A stretch of 64,000 bases of DNA. Origin: Phytophthora sp. 'mugwort' (lineage: Eukaryota; Oomycota; Peronosporomycetes; Peronosporales; Peronosporaceae). Of this stretch, positions 40,748 through 51,573 are shown piece after piece. Positions within the stretch are counted from its first letter, which is position 1; the number at the start of each line of letters is the position of its first letter. The position numbers and the translations under genes were made by a program. The notes beneath the pieces are model-generated. The model was not told the DNA's origin, made no database searches, and was given only the letters and a program-made list of their open reading frames with translations. The DNA lies in assembly GCA_033558025.1 (NCBI GenBank), contig JAUCEF010000007.1:5890001-5954000 (forward strand). The letters are read 5' to 3'.

Positions 40748-42432
40748 ATGGCGGCGATCGTCTCCGCTATCGATGAGTTCCCGCTGCTGACTGCCGTGCA
40801 AATTGTCTACCGCGAGTGTTTCTGCGACGACCAAGGCGAATTCCCACATATGGCTCGACGGATCGATGCGTTCCTCGGAGATTTCGCGCCCACGTGGACA
40901 CTTGCCAGAGCTTACGAGCACACCGGAAGCCTTCGGTTCCTCAAGCTGCTGGTTGCTCGAGCATAACGGATCAAGAATCAGAGCCGCTATAGCAATTGTG
41001 GCAGTTTGACAAGGTTGCAGTCGTGGTGGCAGCTCGTGGAGATCTGGAGACGATGAGGTGGTTAGCGGAGACGTTCCTGCCAGATGCCTCGCTGTCGTCG
41101 GGGCCAGCGGCTGCAGCTGGGACTGGCAATGCTGAAGTGGCTGTTCCAAGAGCATGATGAGCGGGTTCATTGGGGAGGACTCGAGTGGTGCGAAGCCTTA
41201 AGAGGAGGCCACAAGGTGGTAGCCGTCTGGCTGCGAGCCAATGTCGCAGTGCATTCGGAGGCAGCTCCACGGGTCATGTTCGAGCCAGAGAGCTGGCGAT
41301 CTCGATGTTGTCAAGTGGCTGCTGGAAGAAAACCAGTTGCCGGTTGTTAGAGCACTGAAGGCGGCGCAGGAAGGCCATCAATGGCAAGTTGTCTGTGGGT
41401 TCTTACGCATTGTGACATTGACGATCCCGCGGTGGATGCGGACGCGGCAGCGAAAGACGATGAGTTGGAGTTTCTCCAGTGGGCGTATAGCACGCTTCAG
41501 TGGAGTTGGGTGGCCGTGTCCTGTTGAACGCAGTAGCATTCAACGGGCATCTTGCTGCGCTCAAGTGGCTGCAGCGAGGGCCCAGCGAAGATTGAACTGG
41601 GCGCTTCCGTCTTCGCGCAGGCAGCTTGGGGTGGGTGGGCATTTGAATGTGATCAAATGGCTACATTCACGTGAGTGTCCACCAACAACCGCAGCAATGG
41701 ATCACGCTGCAGAAGGAGGTCTTGGAGATGATAAGTGGTTTGACGCTCATCGAGACGAAGGATGCACTTCCCGCGCAATGGATGGCGCAGCCCGCAGTGG
41801 ACATCTCGAGGTCGTCAAGTGGTTACACGCTCATCGCAGTGAAGGATGCACTGAAGATGCCATGAACTATGCCGCACGGCTTGGGCACCTGGATGCAGTG
41901 AATGGCTTCATAAATATCGCAGCGAAGGATGCTCGGCTTTCGCGATGGACTGGGCGGCAGCATACGGGCACTTGAACGTGGTGAAATGGCTTCACGCTCA
42001 TCGACGCGAAGGCTGCACAATGTGGGCGGTGGACAGCGCAGCGCGTGAAAGTCACCTCGATATCGTACAGTGGTTGGCTCAATATCGCGAGGAAGGATGC
42101 ACAACTGCAGCTACGAGCTCGGCCGCAGCAAATGGCCACCTCGACATTGTGCGATGGCTTCACAATAACCGTCTGGAAGGATGCACGAGTACTTCGATAG
42201 CGAGAGCGATCGCCGTGGGTCATTCGATGTGGTCCTATTCCTACGTCAAGAATGCTTGATGAAAGTCCACTATGCGGCGGGTAACGTGATCGAAAGTCCA
42301 CGTTTGGAGCTCGTGCAGTGGCTACTGGAAAATGCGCCCGCGGAGCTTGAGGGCGTTTGGTTTCGTCTGTCTAGAGGCGACTGGTACATGAACGAGTGGG
42401 TCCAGCGTCATAACGTGAGGCAAACTTATTAA
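40748..42432 (+). pseudogene. Ankyrin-type repeat gene, frameshifted
   Basis: It starts at ATG 40748 (MAAIVSAIDEFPLLTAVQIV) and ends at TAA 42432 after NEWVQRHNVRQTY. Along its length it is paralogous to the intact gene at 47629: the same N-terminal YREC...PHMARRIDAFLGD block, the same WGG(L/V)EWC block, and the same repeats of the type VVKWLH.HR.EGCT..AM..AA..GHLD. The repeats occur in all three frames, showing at least five frameshifts, plus a stop at 40964. Repeat sequence is still well kept, so decay is moderate. Confidence 0.82.
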
Positions 42433-42479
42433 GACGATCGGTTTAGCGGCTGGGTCTGGCAGGTGTAGCGAGCAAAATA

Positions 42480-43098
42480 ATATTGATAAACCACAGGTTG
42501 GATAATGGTTCACGTCAAACCCTTGCTGGTATTATCGAATGGGCGGTCAACAACGTTGATGAAATGACTGTAAAGCGTGGGAACGTCGACGAGATGAAGT
42601 GGCCCGCGGTCATGGGCCAATGGACAAGGACAACTAGGTCTACTGCAGTGGCTGGACCAGAGTCACCATTACAGGGTTATGGGGTGGGGGTGAAGCTGTC
42701 GACTCAGGGATCCTGCGTCAGGACGCAAGGATGTCGTGAAATGGCTACACTGTCACGATAAGGCACCGCGCAGAGGCAGCGTCACAATTAATGTTGAATC
42801 GGAACGAGAGCAGCCGATCTCCCGCTTTCGATGGCTCTACGAGTCCAATGCGTTGGTGAGGGATAGCAATGAGGAATTGCGACGTGGATCTTGAAGAACG
42901 GTGAGGTGAGAGACACGACGAACATTGACATGCTCGCCAGGGTACCCGACGTAGTGAAGTGGCTACACAGCAAGAGAACGGAAAGATGCGCGACCGAAGC
43001 AACGTCCGCCGCAGCAGTGCGATGGCTACACTGAAATCGAATCGACGGATTGTGATCCGACTGCATTAAACCGCGTTATTGCGGGAGGTCCAATGCGT
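42480..43098 (+). pseudogene. Second ankyrin-type repeat remnant, 5' part
   Basis: Scattered pieces of the same repeat family are visible: GNVDEMKW, DVVKWLHSKRTERCATEA, AVRWLH and CDPTALNRVIAGGPM. Frames are badly broken. It stops where a LINE begins at 43099, and its end is found again at 47112. Confidence 0.6.
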
Positions 43099-46000
43099 AT
43101 TGGCACTGCCGTAGTCGAGTCCCTTGGATAATTTTTCCCCGCCTACGTCTTGCTTCGCTAGGCCTTGAGCTTGCTGTCTCATTCCTGTTGCCCAGAATTC
43201 GACCACTACTTTCATCTACTGGTACCTCTTCTTGTTGAAACACGACGCGGTTCCTCTGGATCCACAAGCATGTAATACATACGCTGCTGAGTATGCGCCA
43301 CATGCGCTTCCACTCGACCTGGTATTGTTCTTCGTTATTTGGGTGTTCGCCTTTTAGACGTGCCAATGTCTCTCGAGACAATCTCGGTGCTAAACGACTT
43401 GCGTAGTTGGTTATGAAGCCTTGAATGCTGCCGATTCCCCATCGTTCTCCTGTCCAGTGACAGATGAGTTCTGCCAGCACACCTGCGCACAAGGGCACCC
43501 CCAAAAGACGTGTTCCAGTGTCTCCTTTGTCTCACTACAGCCTTGCACTCTCCTGCATATACTGTTCAGTATTCTCCCCTCATGAAACAGGTTGAGTTGC
43601 CGTAGAGCGACTCGGTACGCCACCCAAACTTGATATTCCGTGAGTTCGTTGTTGTGCGCCTAGACACTCTTCGGAGTTTGTTGTAATGCACTGTTTGCCA
43701 TTCGCTACTACCTGCTAAGCTTTGCAACGTCTTGATCGTTTTTTCAGCACTGTTCCTTCTCTTTTGTATCTCTTGAAGGGTTGCTTCTTGAGAACCTTTA
43801 CCACGTGTCTGTTCGCGATTGTGTCCGACACCGCCCAGGGGAATCGATGTAGACGCGGGTGCGCAAAAAAAACTATGCTCCCTTCTCGTTCAAATCTCCG
43901 TAAATTCTGTATGCCTGCTGCCACCGTCGTCTTGTCCTCTTCCGGAGTTTTCACCCTCCAATGGATCCCATTCGTCATTTGCTCCAACTCGATGATTTCA
44001 CCCGGTTTTGTTGGGCAATTGGGCAGCCGTCCCTTTATGTGCCCTTCCTCCCTTGCTTCCCAGATGTAATCATTGTGCAACTTAGGTGGGTGTCTAATCT
44101 GTACTTCCGTCCCAACTTGTAGTCCTGCCCCGATCGCCATTTTCGGCGAGCTACTGAGGAGTGCTATTGCCCACCGTCTATGCTTGACTTGCTGGTGTGC
44201 CTTTTGGCCTTCCGTCGGTATGATCATCGAGTATGTTTTTGCCCCTATGCGCTGAATGTTTAGCCCTCGATTGAGCATGCTCGAATTCTGTCGTATTTCT
44301 TCGTAGTCAGCATATTGCCTGTTTGATCCACAATCCATGGGTTATCGTTCCAATAGAACGTCGGCCAGAACCGGTTCTCCTTCTCCATCCTTGTTTGTCC
44401 TCGGTTCGGCAGTTGTGTCGGGATTTCTACAACCCATTCCTCCGCCGTTGTCCAGTTGATGGCCGTCCGCGCCATGTTTCTAGTTCCCGGTGGTCTGTTC
44501 GTTTTCTGGTCTCCTGTATCTGCTGAACTTGGTTGGACCCAGGCCCTATAAGTTGCTACAACGAGTTACCTGGTGTCTTATTTGTCCTTCTGCTATAACG
44601 GTTTAATTCGCTCCTGGGTGATATTCCTTCATTCCACTGCTGCGTTGCCTCTCCAAAGGCCCATGACCGCCATGCAGCGTAGTAAATATCTCTGCGTTAA
44701 ATTAGCCATTGCATTGTGTGCTTAACCTGTTTTGGGGTCTTACAAGCAATTTTCACCGAGACCAGTCCAACTCCTCCTGCTTGTTTCGGCGTGAACAATA
44801 GTCTAGGGTTGATTTTATGCGGACTGGCATCTGTGCTCGTTGAGTGCCTCCATAAAAATTGCTTTTGCAAGTTGCGTATCTGGCTGTCCGCCCAATGTGG
44901 CATTTCAAATGCTGCTGCCGTGTATAATATCGACGAGAGCATGATGACATTGAGGATCGTAACTCTGCTTGCAACACTGGTGGCAATTTGTGTTGCTGTT
45001 GCCAGTCGCCTTCGGACATTGCGAATTCGGATCGCCCAATTTACATCCATCAGCTTTCCGGTCCCTACTGCATATCCAAGATACCGCACTGGGGCTCGGT
45101 GCTTCAGCACTGGTATACTATATAATTTCCGTACGTTTACAGCCGTGTATACAAAAATTATACTGCTTTTCGTTGGCTAGACCTGCAAACCTGACAGTTT
45201 CCCAAATTGTTTCACTATGCTCATCACACGAGGAAGCTGCCGCGCCTCCTTGAGAGATACTGTTGAGTCGACAACGAATGTCGAGAACTTGTGTTTCTCG
45301 CCGTTCCCACCTGGCACTTCAATACCAACTAGTGCTGGATCTTGAATAATTGCCAGAGCTAGAATTTCCGCGGCAACTATGAATAGCAATAGTGCCAAGG
45401 GGCAACCCTGCCTAATCCCGGAAATGACTTCCTGTGGTTTCGATAATTCTCCATTCCCTAGGAAACGAACTGTGGTACCTTCGTGTAGTTTGCGAATCAT
45501 TGCCACAATATCCTGTGAGAATCCAAACTTCCGTAAGGCTAGCAACAGAAATTCTCTCGCCACTGTATCATACGCTTTTCTGAAGTCTAGCAGCAGTATC
45601 ATTTGACTGAGTGCTGCCTCTAAATCTGGCTCGGCATTGGCCTTTGTGTGAGGACTCCGGTGGCGACCCGGCACAGGATCTTCACGATCCATTCTGCCTC
45701 GCAGATGGGATCCAGGTTGAGCTCTTCTCCGGGCTAGCGTGTGGCCGTGGCGGACTCCTGCTCTTTGGGCCGGGGTGAGAGGCGACCAACGCCTGGTTTC
45801 TGGCAGATTGACACTTTTTCAGTATGGCTAGCATCATCATGACCGTTTTTAGTATCTGTCTTCCATGTACGAATCCTCGTTGGGATTCTCCAATTGGTAT
45901 GCCCATTACTCTTTGCGTTCTCGTCGCGATCACTTTCTCGAAAATTTGTAACAAGTTTGAAGGAATGAAATCGGTCTGTAATCCATGGCGTCGACGGAGT

Positions 46001-47111
46001 CGCCCTTCTTTCTCAACGGAATTATTAGTCCTACCAATAATGACTCTGGTGGTTCTCCTCCAGTAAGCAGTTCATTGCCAATTGTTACCATGGCTGGAAC
46101 TAGGACGGCTTGTGCATCCTTAAAAAGTCCTTATTCAGCCCGTCCCCCCCCTGCCTATGCCTGTTTAGCGCTGCGATGGCCTGGATTACTTCCTCCTGCG
46201 TGATTTCCTCCATCAGCTTACGTTTTCCGGTACCGAAAGACGGCGCTCGGCTGGTATTTGGACAAACTTGTCGAGGTTTCATTTCAACTCATCCGTCCTC
46301 GTGGTATTATGCTCTACCCCGCGTATAGGCTTCTATTCAGAAGCAAATTTGTCCGCTGTGTTCATCTTTCTAACGAATCCGGCTCCGTTGATCTGCTGGG
46401 TCTCCGTTATAAGTTGATTCTGTTCCCAGTTAGAGATCCGTTTGAATTCCACCGTAGTATTTCCACTGTCCGCTCCAGGCGCTGCCCCATCCGCACCAGG
46501 TGAGCTTCTCTCGCCTCCTCTGCAGATACTTCTAGCAAGAGTCGGCGCGTTACATATGTGCTCTGTTCTGCGCATTGATTCTATGCATTACTGCTTGTCG
46601 CCGCCTGCTGGTCTCTCTTTTATCAATTCGCCGAATGCACTCCACACATAGTTTCACTGTTGCATCCCATGTCCGTGCACATTCCTCCTTTCCGACTCCC
46701 TCCTTCGACAACTCATCCAGCAGCTCCGCCTGCACTCGGTCCGGCTGTGCTGTTCGTATCGGGTAAGTCACCCGTCTCTTACGCCGCTGCTGTGGTGTTC
46801 CTTTTTATCATCTCGTATATGTAGCCGTACCCTCTGATGGTCCGACGGCGCTGCTGGTTCTGTTACCGTGACCCATTGTGTTTTTGCCGCCCAGTTGACC
46901 GGTATGTAGAACCTATCTATTCGACTTGCCGTCTCTGGTCCCAATCTGTGTTCAGTCGACTCCCAATCGTCGTCATCACCATCAATACTGCTCACCGGCG
47001 TACATGCGTCCTCCCACTTCTGCTGGATCATTAGGTCGGCCAATTCCGCACTTTCGGGTCTCCCTGTTCGATCTCCTCCTAATCTATCAAGCGCTGGACT
47101 TAACACACAAT
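43099..47111 (-). mobile_element. 5'-truncated LINE inserted in an ankyrin remnant
   Basis: Minus-strand pieces in order: end of an APE-type endonuclease (RIDRFYIPVNWA, SDHQRVRLHI, near 46890-46800), RINAQNRAH, then reverse transcriptase ([40 protein letters not shown]) and the C-terminal zinc motif (ETKEHVF-like ETLEHVFWGCPCAQVCW). The active site, FxDD in the sister copy at 55830, reads FVVD. The start of the endonuclease and all of ORF1 are missing, as is usual for 5' truncation. CAATGCGT at 43091-43098 and 47112-47119 may be the target duplication. Confidence 0.8.
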
Positions 47112-47281
47112 CAATGCGTGCAGTATGTGCTCGGGGCCTGCCGAGGTGAAGTCGAGCACAGCACCAAGTTTCAACTTGCTCGAAGCGACTGGCACTTCAA
47201 CGAGCGGGTGCACAACAGATCATTACTCAAGACGATCGCATCCCGGTCTGTGAAAGTGGAGCCCTCGTGGAGCAGCATGTA
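47112..47281 (+). pseudogene. Second ankyrin-type repeat remnant, 3' end
   Basis: The frame reads VQYVLGACRGEVE, then KFQLARSDWHFNERVHNRSL. This matches the C-terminal block VQWLLENAPAELEG...RGDWYMNEWVQRHN of the gene at 40748. It completes the remnant at 42480-43098, interrupted by the LINE. Confidence 0.6.
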
Positions 47282-47628
47282 GCCGACTGTTTGTAGTCAA
47301 GTATGAATGCCATGGAGTATAATAGATAAGGTTACCTGAGAAGATGGGCGAGCGTTTACGACGTGCCAACGAAGTCGTCGGATGTGTAGGTCCTTCCGTC
47401 ACCGGTGTCTGCCCATTCAATAATGCAACGAAAGCCTATACATAAGTATACGTTTACTTCAAAATATTCAACGCAACATTCAAACTTTTACAAAGTGTTC
47501 ATTTGCCCCATGTTGTTGCCAATCGCAGTGGATAGAGCCGCTCTGTTTGACGATGGTGGCTGCGATTCAGTTCGGCTCATAATCGTTCTATCCGCCTCCT
47601 CAACGCGACCGTTTCCGCTTGCACGATA
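47282..47628. other. Upstream region of the intact ankyrin-type gene
   Basis: No gene seen. CGGCTCATAATCGTTC at 47572-47587 keeps part of the oomycete initiator and lies about 50 bases before ATG 47629. Confidence 0.35.
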
Positions 47629-49500
47629 ATGGAGCTGGACTCTAAACTGGAGGAGCCTCTGCTATGGACGAGCGTTGTCGTCGTGTACCGCGAGTGCCTT
47701 TTAAAGCGCAGCGGAGAGCAGCTCCCGCACGTCGCCCGCCATCTCGACGGCTTCCTGGACGATCGGACGCATAGGACGTGGACTTTGTCTGCAGTGTATC
47801 AACGCACGACGAGTTTGCATTGCATGCGACTGCTAGAAGATCGTCAGTCTCAAGTGGATCCGCTGTATCGCGAGTGGGAATTTCACAACATCGTGGTCCA
47901 AGCAGCGACACGTGGGGACTTGGCATCTCTAAGCTGGCTCGCTGACACCTACTTGCCGGACGGATCGTTATCTTGGGCAGCGGACGCTGCTGCTGCGAGT
48001 GGAGATCTACAGACTTTGAAGTGGCTGTATGACGAGCACAAGAGCCGAGTGCACTGGGGAGGTGTCGAGTGGTGTGGAGCGATCCGCGGAAGACAAACCG
48101 ACGTGATCAAGTGGCTACAGCAGCATGCTACTCCCGATGAAGACGCGATTTGGAGACTGATATTTGACGCTTCGAGTACGGGGCTCCTGGAGCTGGTGCA
48201 GTGGCTACTCACATTAAACAGATTGGCAGTGAGTGCTGCGTTGCGAGGTGCACACAAGGGCCGTCAATGGGGCATCGTGAAGTGGCTGGTCACGCACTGT
48301 AACGCCGCGCAGTTGACGGATTGTGTCGATGCTGCAGCCAAGGACGGCAGTTTGGAATTCCTTCAGTGGCTGTACTCGAAGGGGCTAGCACATTTCTACG
48401 CTGGTGCCTTACCCATTTCAGCAGCTAGTGGCCACCTGAACGTGCTAAAATGGCTGTACGAAGACGTTGGAGAGCAGAAGCTGACTCCCCACTGCATGAA
48501 CATAGCCGCAAGTGCTGGACACCTCGACGTCGTCCAATGGCTCGACTCGCACAATTGTCCCGCCACTACACTTGCTATGGATGGAGCGGCCAGCGCTGGA
48601 TTTCTCCATGTGGTTGAATGGCTACATGGGCATCGAGCGGAAGGGTGCACAGTAGCTGCCATGAACGGAGCTGCTGAGAATGGGTACCTTCAAGTCGTGA
48701 AATGGCTACATGAAACGCGTGACGAAGGCTGCGGCGTGTCTGCAATGGAGAAGGCGGCTGGGAATGGGCACTTGGAAGTTGTTCAGTGGCTGCACTCTCA
48801 TCGTAATGAAGGATGTACGCACAGAGCGATGGATTGGGCTGCCAAGGGCGGCCACTTGGATGTGATCAAATGGCTTCACTGGAGCAGGTCGGAGGGATGT
48901 ACGACGGCTGCAATGAACTGGGCAGCCTACGGTGGCCATCTAACTACTATGGAGTGGCTTGACCAGAACCGCAGCGAAGGATGCACGGCGAAGGCAGTGT
49001 GTTTGGCCGCAGCAGGGGGTCATTTGAACGTTCTCAAATGGCTACATGCGACCAAAAAGGAGCGTTTGACGTCCGATGCCGTTGATATAGCGGCGGCTAG
49101 TGGTCATTTGACAGTACTCGAGTGGCTTCACGCTAATGAGGCCGACGCTTGCTCGCCGAGTGCAATGAGAGACGCTGTACTGGGCTGTCACGTCCCGGTC
49201 ATGCTTTTTCTCTACAAATACTATGGACACAGAGTCTGTCAAGAAGGAATTTGCTTGTTGCACGAAGATTGGAATGACACGGAATTTCGCTTCGTGGCGG
49301 TGGCTCAGTGGCTGCTGAAGACATTCCGAGAGAAACTCGAAGGTGTCAATTTCTCAGTCAATCGCGCGGACTGGGCAACGAATCGATGGATGAAGGCCCA
49401 CAACATGCAGCAAGTGGACGTGGACGACGAATGTGTCTTCTGGGAGTGCGGTGCACAGCAACAAATGAGACTCAATTTGGGTTTGATTGAAGATGAGTGA
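47629..49500 (+). CDS. Intact ankyrin-type repeat protein
   Basis: 623 residues with no signal peptide or membrane segment. Residues 1-110 form a helical N-terminal block (VYRECLLKRSGEQLPHVARH). From about residue 90 to 560 run more than a dozen repeats. The regular ones have a 28-residue period, for example VVKWLHETRDEGCGVSAM then EKAAGNGHLE. The repeat is shorter than the canonical 33-residue ankyrin unit but has its AA..GHL..V.WL core. A C-terminal block with VNFSVNRADWATNRWMKAHN follows, shared with the two broken paralogues. Such proteins are numerous in oomycetes and probably act as protein-binding scaffolds; the partner is unknown. It is the only intact member of three in this window. 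Confidence 0.85.
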   Translation: MELDSKLEEPLLWTSVVVVYRECLLKRSGEQLPHVARHLDGFLDDRTHRTWTLSAVYQRTTSLHCMRLLEDRQSQVDPLYREWEFHNIVVQAATRGDLASLSWLADTYLPDGSLSWAADAAAASGDLQTLKWLYDEHKSRVHWGGVEWCGAIRGRQTDVIKWLQQHATPDEDAIWRLIFDASSTGLLELVQWLLTLNRLAVSAALRGAHKGRQWGIVKWLVTHCNAAQLTDCVDAAAKDGSLEFLQWLYSKGLAHFYAGALPISAASGHLNVLKWLYEDVGEQKLTPHCMNIAASAGHLDVVQWLDSHNCPATTLAMDGAASAGFLHVVEWLHGHRAEGCTVAAMNGAAENGYLQVVKWLHETRDEGCGVSAMEKAAGNGHLEVVQWLHSHRNEGCTHRAMDWAAKGGHLDVIKWLHWSRSEGCTTAAMNWAAYGGHLTTMEWLDQNRSEGCTAKAVCLAAAGGHLNVLKWLHATKKERLTSDAVDIAAASGHLTVLEWLHANEADACSPSAMRDAVLGCHVPVMLFLYKYYGHRVCQEGICLLHEDWNDTEFRFVAVAQWLLKTFREKLEGVNFSVNRADWATNRWMKAHNMQQVDVDDECVFWECGAQQQMRLNLGLIEDE

Positions 49501-49608
49501 CGAAAGATAGGTAATATAAGTATATGTACCCATTCCATAAGAAAAAGAGGATGCAGTGACAATTTTTCAAAACGAATTGTGTCTCCTTCTAAGCACATGA
49601 TTATCAGC

Positions 49609-51175
49609 TTACGATGTGAGCAGTAGCCAAACGCACGTTGCACCTTGAATGGTCACAACGACCACAATAATCCAAGCAGCACAAGCCAACTCAATCCGTG
49701 GCGAACTCGACGCCAAGAGTAGACCGTTGTGAAGGCGAGAACGGGGAAAATGTAGCAGATAACCAGACAGCTCGTAGCCCCCATCAACGAAAACACGACC
49801 TCGATACCAGAGACGTTAAGCGCAATGAATTGTTGGCTGCATAACAGCGCCAATACAATCACTAGCCGGAGGGGGCCGGGATAGTCGCTCGCATCATCAC
49901 TCCGCTTGCTCTCGTCGGAATACTGGCGGCCGAATTGGAATGTCTGGCCCAGTAGCTCCTCCACAAGCGATCGCAGCGGGAGGAAGAGCAGCGGAAATGT
50001 GAACAGTACGGTCAAGTATGTCGCAAAAAGCGGGATCTTCATGACAGGGTCGGTCTGCAGGTTGAGCAGGATGTTGCCGTCGATGTTATTGCCGTAGAGA
50101 TCAAACGCTGCGCATAGCCCCGAAGTGCACTTCATCATCTGCGAGCGTGTAGCCACGAGCGGAGGCGCCGTCACGTACGTCGTGAAGTTCCCCATTACCC
50201 ACCTTTTCTGATGCTGCTGCCGCCATTGGCTTTGAGGAGCTGCACGAACAGCGGTAGCAGGTTGAGCGTCATCATGAAGGCAAAATTGTAGATGGAGATC
50301 GATTGAGCCAGACGAGTGAAGCCGTTGCCCTTGAGAGACGACGGTGGCTCCGAGACCGTGGAAAAGGATACGTCCATTAGTCCAAAGCTCCCAGCATCAC
50401 TGCTAGTATCGTTGAACATTTCCCCAGTCGCCAAACTACCGGACACGAGTGTTTCGTTAGCTTGATCGGATATCAGAGTTTCAACTGTTGTTGTTCATTG
50501 GGCTGTATCCCTCGGAGGATCGGCAAACAACAGCCCCAACGAGGTAGATGGATAGCACGAAGCTCATGTAATTGGTCGGTTGGAGAGCTGACAGCTTGCG
50601 CAGCATGCACAATGGGAGCAGCACCAATGCCAGCAGGGCCCACATGACGATCTGCTTGACGTGTCCTTGTCCAGTCTCGGACAGATCGTTAATCATGAGC
50701 TTCACCACGAACGGCGTCAAGTCGCGGATATTTTGGATGTTGCCCACGCAGCCGCCGTAGACGCCAGTCGCCATGATTACCGACACTGCGTAGCCCAGAG
50801 CTTGTCCTCCTGCACGTTGTGCCAAGGATTGGAACCCGACAAATTTACTGCCTGCTCCTAGTGCGTGCGACTCAAACTCCGCTCTCGCTGCTGCGTGCAC
50901 GTATGCGTGCAGCAAAGCATTAGCTGTGCACGACATGGTGGCGCCCACGAAGACGATGCCAGCGAGCGCCTGCCACCTTGGCACGAGCACGAGAGTGTAC
51001 GGCACAGAGAGCATCCCTGCTCCGACATCAAGAAGCCCATGAACACGTGAACGACCTTCAACGAGCGCTGCACGGGCTGGCGCGTGAGGTTACGTCTATA
51101 CGACGTGGCTTCAGGCATTCGCGTTGGCAGCGAGCGCGTGCTGGAAGCGGGTGACAGCATCGGAGAGACGAGCAT
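49609..51175 (-). pseudogene. AAAP amino-acid transporter, frameshifted paralogue
   Basis: It starts at ATG 51175 (MLVSPMLSPASSTRSLP). Homology to the transporter at 36621 continues to the end but in changing frames: KVVHVFMGFLM then GAGMLSVPYTLVLVP (break near 51015), VCRSSEGYSPMN then TLISDQANETLVSGSLATGE (near 50465), a break and poor match near 50200 where one membrane segment is unrecognisable, and a final break near 49670 before a last hydrophobic segment ending in TAA at 49609-49611. Four breaks in 1.5 kb, with none in the flanking RIO and ankyrin genes, argue for real decay rather than sequencing error. Long blocks such as QALGYAVSVIMATGVYGGCV are still conserved, so inactivation was fairly recent. 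Confidence 0.8.
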
Positions 51176-51573
51176 CGCGGACTATTCCAGTTGAGAAGTA
51201 CTACGTAGTACACGTGTAAGTGCTCGCTAGGGCGCTCTATGGAGGCTGCTGGCCTTCTCGGAGGGATACACTCCCAGCTTCAGGCTCTCCTGCCAGGATC
51301 CTGGCTGCATCTCCGGGGTTTCTGGCAGCATCCATGGCTCACCTAGCGGAGAAAATTTATTTTAAAAGAATAAGGTGTCCTCTGGCGTCCATCTCGCAAA
51401 ACGTCCGCATCAGATCAAAAAAAAAGAAAATACAATCTGTGATGTGTGACGCGCCACTTTCGAGAATGTTTGTCGCTAGTTTTGCCAATGAAGGTGCCGT
51501 TCATCCTCCCCACGCACTAGCCAATCCCGAATTTGCCTCGCGGTGAGCAAGTCCAAATACAGTAATCGCTATC

